A stretch of DNA of 64,000 nucleotides, from contig NW_024609839.1 in the NCBI RefSeq assembly GCF_016920785.2, forward strand, positions 17,547,085 through 17,611,084. Reading direction: 5' to 3'. Both the position numbers and the translations under genes were made by a program. Below are positions 22,540 to 31,949 of this stretch, piece by piece. Numbering within the stretch: the stretch's first letter is position 1; the number at the start of each line of letters is the position of its first letter. Under the pieces are notes generated by a model. It saw nothing but the letters and a program-made list of their open reading frames with translations. It was not told the origin of the DNA and did not search any database. This DNA is from Ixodes scapularis. Its lineage: Eukaryota; Arthropoda; Arachnida; Ixodida; Ixodidae.

Positions 22540-24245
22540 CCTATTTCAGGCTATTAGTCATTATTTCTAGTTATTTGACTATTTATATGTTAGGGCTGTT
22601 AGTGGTAGCTAAAATTTAACTATATTGGGATAGTCAGGTTTGGAAAGGTGAGATTGGCTTCAAGTGGCTTACATTGGTTTTTGGAAACTATTCTTGACCA
22701 GATCAATTTCATTTGGTTAATAATAACTATTATAGCGACTATTATTCACACTTCTGGGGCATTGGTGTTTCTGGGGTGGGACTAACTTCAAGTGGATATT
22801 ATTGGCTATTGGATTATGTTCTTGATCAGATTAACTTGAAATGGCTATACATGACTCTCAGTCGCTATTATTGGCATTTTATGAAATTGGCGTGTTCATA
22901 GATTTGATTGACTTCATTTGGCTATTATTGGCTATAGGCATCTGTTATTGGCCTGGTTGGCTCGAAATGCCAAAAAATGGAAATTAGTCCTTATTGGTAG
23001 CAAAATTCTGCTATTTCTATGGTTATGAATGAAAATGGCTTCAAGTGGCTATTGTAGGCAATAGCATCACGTCTGAGCAATATCGCCTTAAATCGCTTCA
23101 GAATGAAGGTGAGTGACAATTAGTGACATAGCATTCATGACGTTTTGAATATGAATGGATTCAAATGGCTACTATGGGCTGTGGGGAGTTCTTGACCAAA
23201 TCGGCTCGAAATGGCTATTCATGTCTATCAGCGACTATTATTGGCAATTTGTGCATTTGGAGTGTGTATCGGTTTGATTGACTTCAAGTGACGATTATTG
23301 GCTATAGGCATCTATTTTTGACATGGTTGGAATGATTTTTTTTTTATTATTGACTATAGGAATCTGTTCCTGACCTGGTTGGCTTTATTTGGCTACAAAT
23401 GGTTATAAGTGATTAGCATGGATAATTATCAGTTATTTCCGTGTCTACAAACATGAATAGCTTCATGTTGCTTTTTTTGGCTATTGGCATCTATTTTTGA
23501 CCAGAATTTCTTCAAATGGCTACGAATGGCTACTCGTGAATATAGTTGACAATTCTATGCTATTTGAGTGTTTATGGATGAAAATGACATCAAATGGTTA
23601 TTATTGGCTATAAGCATCTATTTTTATCACATTGGCTTGAAATGGCTATGCATGGCTATCAGCAACTTTTATTTACAATTTATGCAATTGGAGTGTTAAA
23701 GATCTCAAAGACTTAAACTGGATATTATTGGCTATAGGCATTTCTTCTTGACTTGGTTGGCTTTAATGGCCTATTATTGACTGTAAACATCTATTATTGA
23801 CCTGGTTGGCTTGAAATGGCTACAAATGGAGATAAGTGACTAGTATTGATAATTATTAGCTATTTTGGTGTCTACAAACGTCAATAGCTTCATGTGGCTT
23901 CTTTTGGCTATTGGCATGTATTTTTCACCAGATTGGTGTCAAACGGCTATGAATCGCTATTCGTGAATATATTTGACAATTCTGTGCTATTTCGGTGTTA
24001 TAAACTGAAAACCACTTCAAAGGGCTATTTATGGGTATAAGCATCAATTTTTATTAGGCTGGCTTGAAATAGCTATACATGGCTATTAGCAACTCTTATT
24101 TACAATTTATGCAATTGGAGTGTGTATATATTTGAATGATTTCAACTGGATATAATTTGCTATAGACATTTATTCTTCACTTGGTTGGCTTGGATTGTCT
24201 ATTATTGGCTATAATCATCTGTTCCTGACCTAGGTGGCTAGAGCA
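22540..24245 (+). repeat. ~126-bp satellite, left arm of a large inverted pair
   Basis: Diverged tandem monomers share GGCTATAGGCATCTNTT, TTGACCAGATTGGCTT, ATGGCTATNNATGGCTAT and CAATTTNTGCNATT blocks. The recurring GGCTATAGGCAT-type block starts near 22804, 22930, 23300, 23479, 23606, 23730, 23906, 24033 and 24158, giving spacings of 124-127 bp with two partial units. The short GGCTAT motif recurs within each monomer. Monomers differ by roughly a quarter, so the array is old. Non-coding. Confidence 0.9.
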
Positions 24246-24870
24246 GGGGGATTTCAGAAAAGATCGACCAAAGGGTGGCTGTTCGGCATTCTTAAATCAA
24301 CTGATGTTTTTATATGCTATTTTCTAGTGTCTGGCATAAACGAATTCATGCTTAGTTTTGCCCAGAAAAAAAATATTTGAGGAGAGAAAAATCGTAAGGC
24401 ATGAAGAGGTGGACGGTTGCATTAACGCGCTCTGATGGAGGGGGCGCGTTTGAGCGTGAATAACTAAAACTATAACTTTAGGAAAATTCTAATACTTTTT
24501 AGACGCAAACTTTGGGTACTGCTTGCTTGTAATCTAAACTAATGATATTTAGATTTTATTTATTTTTCTAAAAATTGCCAAACATGCCTGCTCGAACGAC
24601 AAATGGCATAATTTGGAGGCCTGTATCTCACGAAATAACTTAATCATTATCATATAATTTGCAGGTAGTATTCTACTTATATATTGATATTATTTAAAAA
24701 AATAGATATGGTATCTGAGTGATACGATAGTCAAGATATATTTAGGAAAACATTAAAAAATCATACAACGAAAACTTCCGATGCAAATAAAAAAAACACC
24801 GCCTTCGATTTATTTATTTTTTTAAATTTGGGCACTCTGTGGTACTTTAGTTCGGCATTCATTTCTATTA
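24246..24870 (+). repeat. Non-satellite part of the left inverted arm
   Basis: This segment matches the reverse complement of about 42740-43310. Shared pieces include GATCGACCAAAGGGTGGCTG, CAACTGATGTTTTTATA, CGTAAGGCATGAAGAGGTGG, TTTAGACGCAAACT, GGAGGCCTGTATCTCA and CTGAGTGATACGA. In both arms it adjoins the same satellite on the outer side, so satellite plus this segment is one repeated unit. Confidence 0.85.
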
Positions 24871-25719
24871 GAACATGTTGCATTATGTCATTGAGAAGGA
24901 AGACACAACTCCCCAAATAGGGACCTTTCTCAAAGCCTACACTTAGCAGTGCACTATACAAGAAGTGACTTTGAGTTCCAGTTTCAGGAAATTAACATAG
25001 ATCTTTCATATATGTTTGTTCAGATGAGGCAATTCATAACTATGGAAATCTTTTAAACACTAAAATTGAGGAGAAACTATATAAAGCATTTTACATAAAG
25101 CGTACAAAGAGGTATCATATTCGAGACTAGTGATTCGAGAAAAGATGATGCAGTGTGAAGTTTTCCTTTTCGGTATAACTTATATTTAAAATAAAAGAAA
25201 CAGCTTTATTTCCACACAGAAAAATAAAGACAGAATGCTAAAATTGTTTAGGTTAGTTATGTATTTGAGCGGACAAACCATTTCAGGTGGGCTGTGCCAC
25301 CGCGCGAGACTGTAAGAGCTTCGATACACTCCGTGCACGAATGGATCGTGACAAGCCGTGATATTTTATCCTGCGCGAGTACAACGTTTCGTGATTCTCA
25401 TATGGTGATCAGATAAAGATTATAAGCTATCACCAGGTAAAATTGTAGGTTAAATACCCCGAGAAGTAAACTGTGATAAATAAGATGCATTCAAAATGAG
25501 CAGTCCTTGGGGCATCGAATTAGGCAATTTACATTAAGGCTTTCCTCAATGTACCCATTTAATAAAGTTTATTCTAAACTGATCCGACTGTCCGTGGTAC
25601 ATATATGTCAGAGGTTCCAACTGTTGATGACTTTCACAGCCGCCAGGTGTGCCAAGGCTGAATGCTAGGAAAGGCGCGCACCGTCAGCGACGCTTCTTTT
25701 TTTGACGATATGAACAAGC
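24871..25719. other. No supported gene
   Basis: No coding or repeat signal recognised. Its 3' end may belong to the decayed transposon that follows, whose borders I cannot place. Confidence 0.5.
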
Positions 25720-26906
25720 TCATTTTGGTCCAGATACGCAAGATGCACCCAGTTTTTCAAATAGAACGCTCACCATTGTCCTGGCCGTCTGAATTGGCTT
25801 TATTGAACGTTTCTCAGCTTGTTCAGTGTGGCCTGGTGCTTCACGAGTCCTCCAACTCCGTCGCATGCATTTTTCATGTCCAGATGCAGCAAATAACCAC
25901 TGGGCTTGTAGGCAATCATTCTGTGCAAACTGGTGAAGCTGGTAGCGACTCTTAAAATGACTGGCGGCCCCGTCACTTACGTACCTCACGTGCAAGTATA
26001 CCGCAACGTTGTCTTCAACCCAGTCTTTTACTTTTTCTGGAGACAAGCACGTGAGAGCGACGTCGTCACACAGGTTCTCACTGATGATAGCAACGCGATT
26101 TGTAGATTTTCTTGTCGTCACTACATGTAAATATCGCAACTTTTTTCTTCAGTGGTATGCTTTAACTTGGTCAGAAAGCACGATGGTCCAGTTTTCAGCA
26201 GAGCCAAAATGAAAGACAATGCTCCCTCGTTGCATGCAGCTACTTTTCATCATAGATCGTTTTATCTTGCGTTTGTCGGATATGGTTGCGAAATATTCAA
26301 CTTTGAAACGTTACTGTAACGACTTTTAGAAAAATCTCAAAACCAATTTTTTTTTTACACGGTCGCTGGACTTTTATGTAAGCACAATCTCTTCATCCTC
26401 TGGGATATGAAGTTCCTCGAGTGTAAGAGACTGGCCTTTTGGGCAGTGATAACAGTCTCTTTAAAGACACACACTTGTTAGTGGGTCGCACAGAAATGTT
26501 GAGTTCATTACACCAGTCTTGAATATTGAGGCTGTAACGTTATCTACAGCGGCAATACAAATTAAACATCAGGAAGTGTGCGTTTGTGTGCGCTGCGCAG
26601 ATTATTATCTGGGCAGCGCACACAAACGCACACTTCCTGATGTTTAATACATTTGACCCATCTCGGGCGCAAGGAATAAAGTTTCGTTAGCCCAACGCCG
26701 GAATGAGGATGCTTGTCTTTGTATACACGAAAGGCCTCTCGGATTGAGCGTATCAGGAAGCGCTTTGGCACGAACGTTTCGTCCCCGTCGAGCACGACAG
26801 AGATCACGTCCTTGTGGTTGGGACCTTGGCGCGAACATTGTACCTTGTCTTTCGTGAAGTACTCTAGAGCAGCAGACAGGTTCTCGGCGATCACCCTGCA
26901 CCTCAT
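25720..26906 (-). pseudogene. Decayed transposase of the DFAENW...SDGA...SGHxK type
   Basis: Two better-preserved blocks read on the minus strand. Upstream block (26906-26562) includes FLIRSIREAFRVYKDKHPHS, VGLTKLYSLRPRWVK and VCVCVRCP. Downstream block (26139-25720) includes TTRKSTNRVAIISENLC, YVSDGAASHFKSRYQLHQFA and WLFAASGHEK. Between them, broken reading frames still show LTLEELHIPEDEEIV and SAENWTIVLSDQVKAYH. The order, with Asp-containing DFAEN-like and SDG motifs and a GHGK-like motif, is that of a transposon-derived protein group I have seen in arthropod genomes. I cannot name its superfamily. Stops and frameshifts are frequent and a 36-bp inverted duplication interrupts the first block, so it is dead. 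I found no terminal repeats. Confidence 0.65.
26561..26648. repeat. Perfect 36-bp inverted repeat inside the transposase relic
   Basis: Arms 26561-26596 and 26613-26648 are exact reverse complements, starting ATTAAACATCAGGAAG. The 16-nt spacer itself contains CAGAT...ATCTG. The right arm is the original coding sequence (minus-strand reading HQEVCVCVRC); the left arm is an inverted copy that replaces what should follow and ends the frame. Confidence 0.95.
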
Positions 26907-27419
26907 GTAAGGATCCGGCTCATACCACGCCTTATGCTTTTCCTTATCTAAAACGTAAGCCCTGTCGTCATGTTAACATTTCCTAGGTTAACATAGCAAC
27001 GGTGTTTACGCTCTATTGTATTTAGGCGGGGCTCGAGTATTTGGGGGTTCTGCTCTCTGACCGTGTGCCTCTATGTGCCTGATATTATCGCCCACGAAGT
27101 GGAATGGCGATAGGCACGAATGCTCAGTAAGCAGGCATCGGCGGCCATATTTTGCTGGTTGAAGCGAACCCTCTTATCCTTGACAGAAAACGGGGAAATG
27201 CAAAAAAAAAAAGATTGTATCGGCCGTTTTGCCAGAACTACCGACGAGTGTCGCCTGCTACTTCTGTCAACTATTGCGACATAATCGTGATCTTCGCGTG
27301 GAAATGATTGTTGCTTGCCACAGAACACTATCACGCAGAAAGGCGATGCTTAAATATGTATTTATTTTAGATATAAGTCAGGGATATATATAAGAGAGAT
27401 AGATGGAGATAGAGGGTAA
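26907..27419. other. No supported gene
   Basis: No domain recognised. Short GA-rich sequence adjoins the LINE tail at 27400-27450. Confidence 0.5.
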
Positions 27420-27424
27420 GAAAG

Positions 27425-27457
27425 AGGAGAGAGAGAGAGAGAGAGAGAAACTTTATT
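27425..27457 (-). repeat. LINE 3' tail: AATAAAG followed by (TC)n
   Basis: On the minus strand AATAAAGTTTC passes directly into a TC dinucleotide run (GA on the plus strand, 27425-27448). The run marks the element's 3' end, so the tail is a dinucleotide repeat rather than poly(A). Confidence 0.85.
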
Positions 27458-27485
27458 TTAACCGAAGAGTGGAAGCTCTTCGATC

Positions 27486-27935
27486 TTAGCCCAGGTCCGG
27501 GCCTATGTAGCGGTGCTGGTCTCCGTCACCCATCATAGTTTGAATGTGATAAACGAGGGATGGCCACCACAACTTCTGGAGTTCTGGAGGGGGGGAGGAC
27601 CATTCGTCCCAGCCGCTTGGAGTGAGGTCGTGGGGTAACTGGGAGAGGGATTCATGTCGACTCTGGTGGGCTGCTGGGCAGTCCCGGATTGTATGCTGGC
27701 TCGAGGGGTATCCACCCCAGTGGGAGCAGCTGGGGTGTCCTGGAGCATTGGCGAAGTAATGAATATACTGCTCGGTGAGTAAAGTGTGTGTTTGTGCTTT
27801 TCTAATGAGGGTTGCCTCTTCTCTTGAATGTATATATGATGGTGAGGGTAGAAAAGAGGAGATTCTTCGCCTGTCCTTAAGGATTTCTTTTCTAGCTTTA
27901 TGTAGTTTTCCTTTCCACTTTTGGTTCATATTCAC
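27486..27935 (-). CDS. LINE ORF2 part 3: frame-shifted C-terminal region
   Basis: This frame overlaps the RT/RNase H frame by 38 nt and continues the protein: KLHKARKEILKDRRRI, then EEATLIRKAQTHTLLTEQYI and a Cys/His cluster (CSHWGGYPSSQHTIRDCP). LINEs of this type end in such a cluster, normally starting CxxC; here the second Cys is Trp, and the 1-nt shift removes the region from the enzyme. Only the part from about KLHKARK onward is likely native; the first few residues come from reading the upstream sequence out of frame. Confidence 0.65.
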   Translation of the reverse strand: MNMNQKWKGKLHKARKEILKDRRRISSFLPSPSYIHSREEATLIRKAQTHTLLTEQYIHYFANAPGHPSCSHWGGYPSSQHTIRDCPAAHQSRHESLSQLPHDLTPSGWDEWSSPPPELQKLWWPSLVYHIQTMMGDGDQHRYIGPDLG

Positions 27936-30153
27936 ACTCTTCAGGCCAGGGTAGAGGGGGTCCCGGATGTGGTTCGCGGGTGAGCTCGTGAGCTCGGCTA
28001 TTCCCTCTCAGTCCCTGATGTCGTGGAACCCATTGGATCTTGATGTTTAGAAGCGGGTAGCTATGCATGTGTCGTTGTAGAGTGTTGTGAATGTATGTAG
28101 GTAAATCGTTATTCAGGATAGCTCTGTAGGCATCTTGGCTATCGGTTCTAATTATAGATTCTTTTTCATATTTCATGAGTTCAGTTATGGCTGTTGCTAT
28201 GGCTAGCAACTCGGCGTGCATGGGCGTTGGGGCTCCCTGATACTTGCGGGTCAGTGTTTTATTCCGGCTCCATATCGCAATAGTGCAGTGCTCTGTGCTG
28301 TAGCTGGCGTCTGTATAGTAAAATACTGCATTTGAGTGTTCCTCCTCGTTCTGGAGGCGTTTGACCCTATCTATTCTTCTCTCTATATCTCTTGTTTGAT
28401 GCATATTCTTAGGGATTGAGTCAACTATAATTCTGGGGAGTTGGTCCCAAGGGGGAGCTTCCAAGGGGATGGAGTGAAGGTTTGCTACATCGTAGCCGAG
28501 GTTTTGAAGGATTTTCCTGCCTTGGGTTGAGGTTTTTAGCCTTTGTGCTTGCCCTAGTTTGTGCATATCTACTCTATCATTTAATGAGTTAAAGAGTCCT
28601 GTGGCTTCCACTTTATGGTTGGCTGCGTATCTGGGTACCCCGAGCGACAATCGGGTGGCCTTTCGGAGTGCTGTTTCTAGTTTGGCGTGCTGTGTTTTAG
28701 TTAGTTTAATGTATGGCATGTGGTACATTACTCTGGAGTATATTAGCACTTCGATAACTTTACGCAGTTCGTGTTCTTTCATGCCCCTCTTTTGTCTGGT
28801 AATTCTCCGTAACATGGCAAGAATTTGCTCTATTTGTTTTGTTAGCTTATTTATGGTAAGATTGAATTTTCCGTCATTTTGTAGTAGGTATCCGAGTATT
28901 CTTAAAGAATTTCTCCGAGGTAATGGTTTCCCATCTATCGTTAGGTTTATCATTCCCCTGTACTCAGATGCTCTACTGGTTGTGTCCTGGGTAATCACGA
29001 CGTATTCAGACTTTTCGGCTGAGCAAGTTAGTCCAATGGAGGATGCATAGTCTTGGATAGTATCTATGCCCTTCTGCATTCTTTCTTCTTGTTCTCCAGG
29101 AGACCCTGTTGTCGTCCATACTGTGATATCATCTGCGTATATGCTGTGTTCTAGTCCTTGTATCAGGTTTAGCTGTTTAGGTAGGTTTTTCATTACTATG
29201 TTAAAGAGTGTTGGTGAGAGTATAGAGCCCTGCGTGGTTCCCCTTGTGATAGGGTGGCTGTCTGAGGTAAAGTCGTCCAGCTTAATCTTGGCCTTCCTGT
29301 TCGAGAGAAAATCTTTAATGTAGTTATATATTTTTCGACCGGGATAAATTTCTTTTAGATTGTTTAGTATGGTGGTGTGCAAGACCCCGTCGAACGCTTT
29401 GCTCATATCAATCCCTGCGACCGTCCTTAGTTGCGCCGAACTTGGATTATCGAAAATTTGTTGTTTAAGTCGTAACATTGCATCTTGCGTGCTGACATGT
29501 TTCCTGAATCCTATCATGGTTTCTGGGAGGATATTCTGGCTTTCCATGTGCCATTCCAGTCTTCTGAAAACCATCTTTTCCATTACTTTTCCTACGCACG
29601 ATGTTAGGGATATCGGTCTAAAGTTGTCAATAGAGTTGGGCTGTTTCCCTGGTTTTGGGATAGGAATGATTAGTGCCTCTTTCCATTGATGCGGTAAACT
29701 GCCCTCGTTCCAGACCCTGTTGATTTCCTCAAGTAGGAGATCCAGATATTCATCTGGTAGATTTTTTAACATCCCATACGTTATACCGTCCTCTCCAGGG
29801 GTGGTGTTGCGTTTGAAGCTGTTTAAGGCTGCCCGTAGCTCCTCTTCCAAAAATGGTGAATTGATACCCTCAGCATCTTCGTCGCAATTATCCTCTGTTT
29901 CGACTGCCGAGGATGGTGCACCATTTTGGATAGGATAAAATTTGTTTGCGAATTTTTCAGCTATTTCATTGGGTTCTTTCTGATAGTGAAGACATAGTTT
30001 AGTTGTAGTATGCCTTGTTTTAGGCTGTCCTAGTAGCGTTCTAAGAATCTGCCATACTTTACGAGTATGCAGTTGGCCATTTAGTTGATCGCATGTTGCT
30101 AGCCAATTTTCATTTGCTAGCTTGTTCGCGTATTCGTAGGCTTCCTCCGCCAT
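27898..30153 (-). CDS. LINE ORF2 part 2: reverse transcriptase and RNase H
   Basis: 751 codons. The reverse transcriptase occupies about residues 110-430: PIPKPGK, FRPISLTSCVGKVMEKMV, GFRKHVSTQDA, the first catalytic Asp in GIDMSKAFD (D249), TQGSILSP (307-314) and the catalytic YADD (339-342). RNase H is at about 608-730 with YYTDAS (D615), HAELLAI (E648) and RTDSQDA (D671), then WVPRHQGLRGNSRAHEL, where the usual final Asp is His, as in many elements of this branch. The enzyme copies element RNA at the nicked target. The frame continues upstream of the ATG (LKKAVQI) into the A-rich stretch, so the ATG at 30153 is not the true start. It ends early because of a shift near 27900-27935. Confidence 0.93.
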   Translation of the reverse strand: MAEEAYEYANKLANENWLATCDQLNGQLHTRKVWQILRTLLGQPKTRHTTTKLCLHYQKEPNEIAEKFANKFYPIQNGAPSSAVETEDNCDEDAEGINSPFLEEELRAALNSFKRNTTPGEDGITYGMLKNLPDEYLDLLLEEINRVWNEGSLPHQWKEALIIPIPKPGKQPNSIDNFRPISLTSCVGKVMEKMVFRRLEWHMESQNILPETMIGFRKHVSTQDAMLRLKQQIFDNPSSAQLRTVAGIDMSKAFDGVLHTTILNNLKEIYPGRKIYNYIKDFLSNRKAKIKLDDFTSDSHPITRGTTQGSILSPTLFNIVMKNLPKQLNLIQGLEHSIYADDITVWTTTGSPGEQEERMQKGIDTIQDYASSIGLTCSAEKSEYVVITQDTTSRASEYRGMINLTIDGKPLPRRNSLRILGYLLQNDGKFNLTINKLTKQIEQILAMLRRITRQKRGMKEHELRKVIEVLIYSRVMYHMPYIKLTKTQHAKLETALRKATRLSLGVPRYAANHKVEATGLFNSLNDRVDMHKLGQAQRLKTSTQGRKILQNLGYDVANLHSIPLEAPPWDQLPRIIVDSIPKNMHQTRDIERRIDRVKRLQNEEEHSNAVFYYTDASYSTEHCTIAIWSRNKTLTRKYQGAPTPMHAELLAIATAITELMKYEKESIIRTDSQDAYRAILNNDLPTYIHNTLQRHMHSYPLLNIKIQWVPRHQGLRGNSRAHELTREPHPGPPLPWPEECEYEPKVERKTT

Positions 30154-30170
30154 TATCTGGACGGCTTTTT

Positions 30171-31949
30171 TCAGGCCTCTATTTGTTTTTTTTTGTTTTG
30201 TTTTTTTTGTTTTTTGCAGAGTTTATTTCTTTTATCCCATAAATTTAGAAGATGAGAATCGACATATGGCGCGTCCTCGTTGCTCAGGACGTCTTTCGTG
30301 TTATACTTATAGCTATTACGTATGAAATTTAGTCCTTGGTGCCAGTTCATGTGTGGTTCTTTCTCCAAAGATTCTCTTAGTTCTTTTCTCATTTGATCCC
30401 ATTTGGTAATTTTTATTTTCGTACCTTTAAAATTTTTTCTACTTCTTCTACGGATTTGAATGGTTATGTTCAGAATGTAGTGATCACTACCTAAATTTTC
30501 TAAGAGGTTCTCCCATTCGCAGTTGAGTTTTCCTTTAAGCCAAGCTGAATCTGGAATGGTATCTCTTTCTATGCTGTTACCTTGTCGTGTGGCAGATGTG
30601 GTGTCGTTCATGAGGGTTAATTGCCTATTAGACATGACTGATTCGAGCTTCCTGCCATTGGGCGAGGTGTAGGCGTATCCCCAACAGGCATGAGGACTGT
30701 TAAAGTCCCCCGCTATAAGTAAGGGGTGCCTGTTATTTTCGCGAATGAATCTGTCTAGGTCATTCCATTTCTTGTGTGCCTTATTAGGAAGCCAGTATGC
30801 GTTTAGTATTACAAGCTCTGAATCTGTGATTTTAATCTTGGTAGCGACGTATTCTTGCTCTTGTGTGTTTAGGTTTGTGGTGTTCATTTGGATAGCGTCT
30901 AGGCGCTTATGTATATATGTAGCGACTTTTCCTTGAGGAGCAGTGTTACCTGGGTTGTTTCCTTTGACACTTTGTATGCTAGGCTGACTGAATAAGTTGT
31001 AACCCGGTATGCTGATTAACCCATTGCTCTCCTGTATTAGAATGATATCAGGTGCTTTTGTTGTTTGTTGAATGTATTGTTTGAGTAAGCCGTTTTTCTT
31101 TCGTAGTCCTCGACAATTCCACTGCCATATTGATAGCTTGCTCTTAGGGTTGCTTTTCTTTGGCTGGTTGAGATTATTCATATCGCATAGTTGTTGTGTA
31201 CTCTGGGTGCTGACTTCAGGGATAGTTACTTTGCAGGGACTCTCTACCGAGTCTGTATCCGGGTTTGATGGATTTTTTCTAAGCGAGTTAAGGATTGATT
31301 CGAGCCTGCTATATGACTTTTCGAGTTGTGTTTGTCCTGCCGCTAGACTGGCGAATTTCTCTGCTAGGATAATGTCTCGTTTTTGGAATTCTTGTTGCAT
31401 ACTCTGCAAAAGGATATCTCTCTTCTGAAGCTCTTGATGAAATATCTCATCTCTTTGTTGTAGCTCTTTTTGGAAAAGGTCTAATCTGTTGAGAATCTCT
31501 GTCATTATCTCGCCCTGTGTTGCGGGAGTTTTGGTTTCCTGAGTTTTTCCTATGCCTGCTTTCATTGCTTTGATAAGGTTGACTTGAGAAGGAGCCCCTT
31601 TAGCTGCTTCCAGTGCTAGGTTATAGTGCGTTTCAGGGCTTAACATGGGTGCTGGTGTTTCTTGGCTAGGGGTGACGTCAGCGGCTGGGACAGGAAGTTG
31701 CCCACTCACCCTCCAGCTCCGCCCGTTCCATGGGTGGATCTGCGACCTCTGTGTGGTTGACGAATCTCTCGGGGGGACTTGTCGGTCCTTGGCGTAAGTC
31801 TCTGCTTGTTTGCGTGGGCGGCTGTCGTCTTGTTTTTTAGGGCCCTTGCTTTTGCTCCTTGTCGTGTCCGGGCTACGGAGGCTCCAGTACCTGTTGTTTG
31901 TTGGTAGGCTTGGCCACTGGATTCCCGTTGCGCTCTTGCTGCGTCTCCT
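30171..31949 (-). CDS. LINE ORF2 part 1: coiled-coil segment and endonuclease
   Basis: One open frame follows the ORF1 TAG directly. It reads a basic Ser/Arg/Lys-rich stretch, then a glutamine/leucine-rich coiled coil (LDLFQKELQQRDEIF, HQELQKRDILLQSMQQEF) and then an apurinic/apyrimidinic-type endonuclease, which nicks the genomic target to prime reverse transcription. Counting from the GTG at 31709, the signatures are WNCRGL (N198), IQES (E227), AGDFNSPH (D335, N337) and GSDHY (S408, D409, H410), so the catalytic set is complete. Which codon starts ORF2 is unclear: there is no ATG near the beginning, and the coiled coil may belong to the end of ORF1. The frame ends in an A-rich stretch (KKQKKQNKKKQIEA) where RT should follow in the same protein; an indel there most likely separates the two. 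Confidence 0.85.
   Translation of the reverse strand, partial: RRRSKSATGIQWPSLPTNNRYWSLRSPDTTRSKSKGPKKQDDSRPRKQAETYAKDRQVPPRDSSTTQRSQIHPWNGRSWRVSGQLPVPAADVTPSQETPAPMLSPETHYNLALEAAKGAPSQVNLIKAMKAGIGKTQETKTPATQGEIMTEILNRLDLFQKELQQRDEIFHQELQKRDILLQSMQQEFQKRDIILAEKFASLAAGQTQLEKSYSRLESILNSLRKNPSNPDTDSVESPCKVTIPEVSTQSTQQLCDMNNLNQPKKSNPKSKLSIWQWNCRGLRKKNGLLKQYIQQTTKAPDIILIQESNGLISIPGYNLFSQPSIQSVKGNNPGNTAPQGKVATYIHKRLDAIQMNTTNLNTQEQEYVATKIKITDSELVILNAYWLPNKAHKKWNDLDRFIRENNRHPLLIAGDFNSPHACWGYAYTSPNGRKLESVMSNRQLTLMNDTTSATRQGNSIERDTIPDSAWLKGKLNCEWENLLENLGSDHYILNITIQIRRRSRKNFKGTKIKITKWDQMRKELRESLEKEPHMNWHQGLNFIRNSYKYNTKDVLSNEDAPYVDSHLLNLWDKRNKLCKKQKKQNKKKQIEA

Noticed and set aside
27898..30153. Host gene encoding a reverse transcriptase
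   Set aside because: Lies in a complete LINE arrangement with ORF1, endonuclease and 3' tail.
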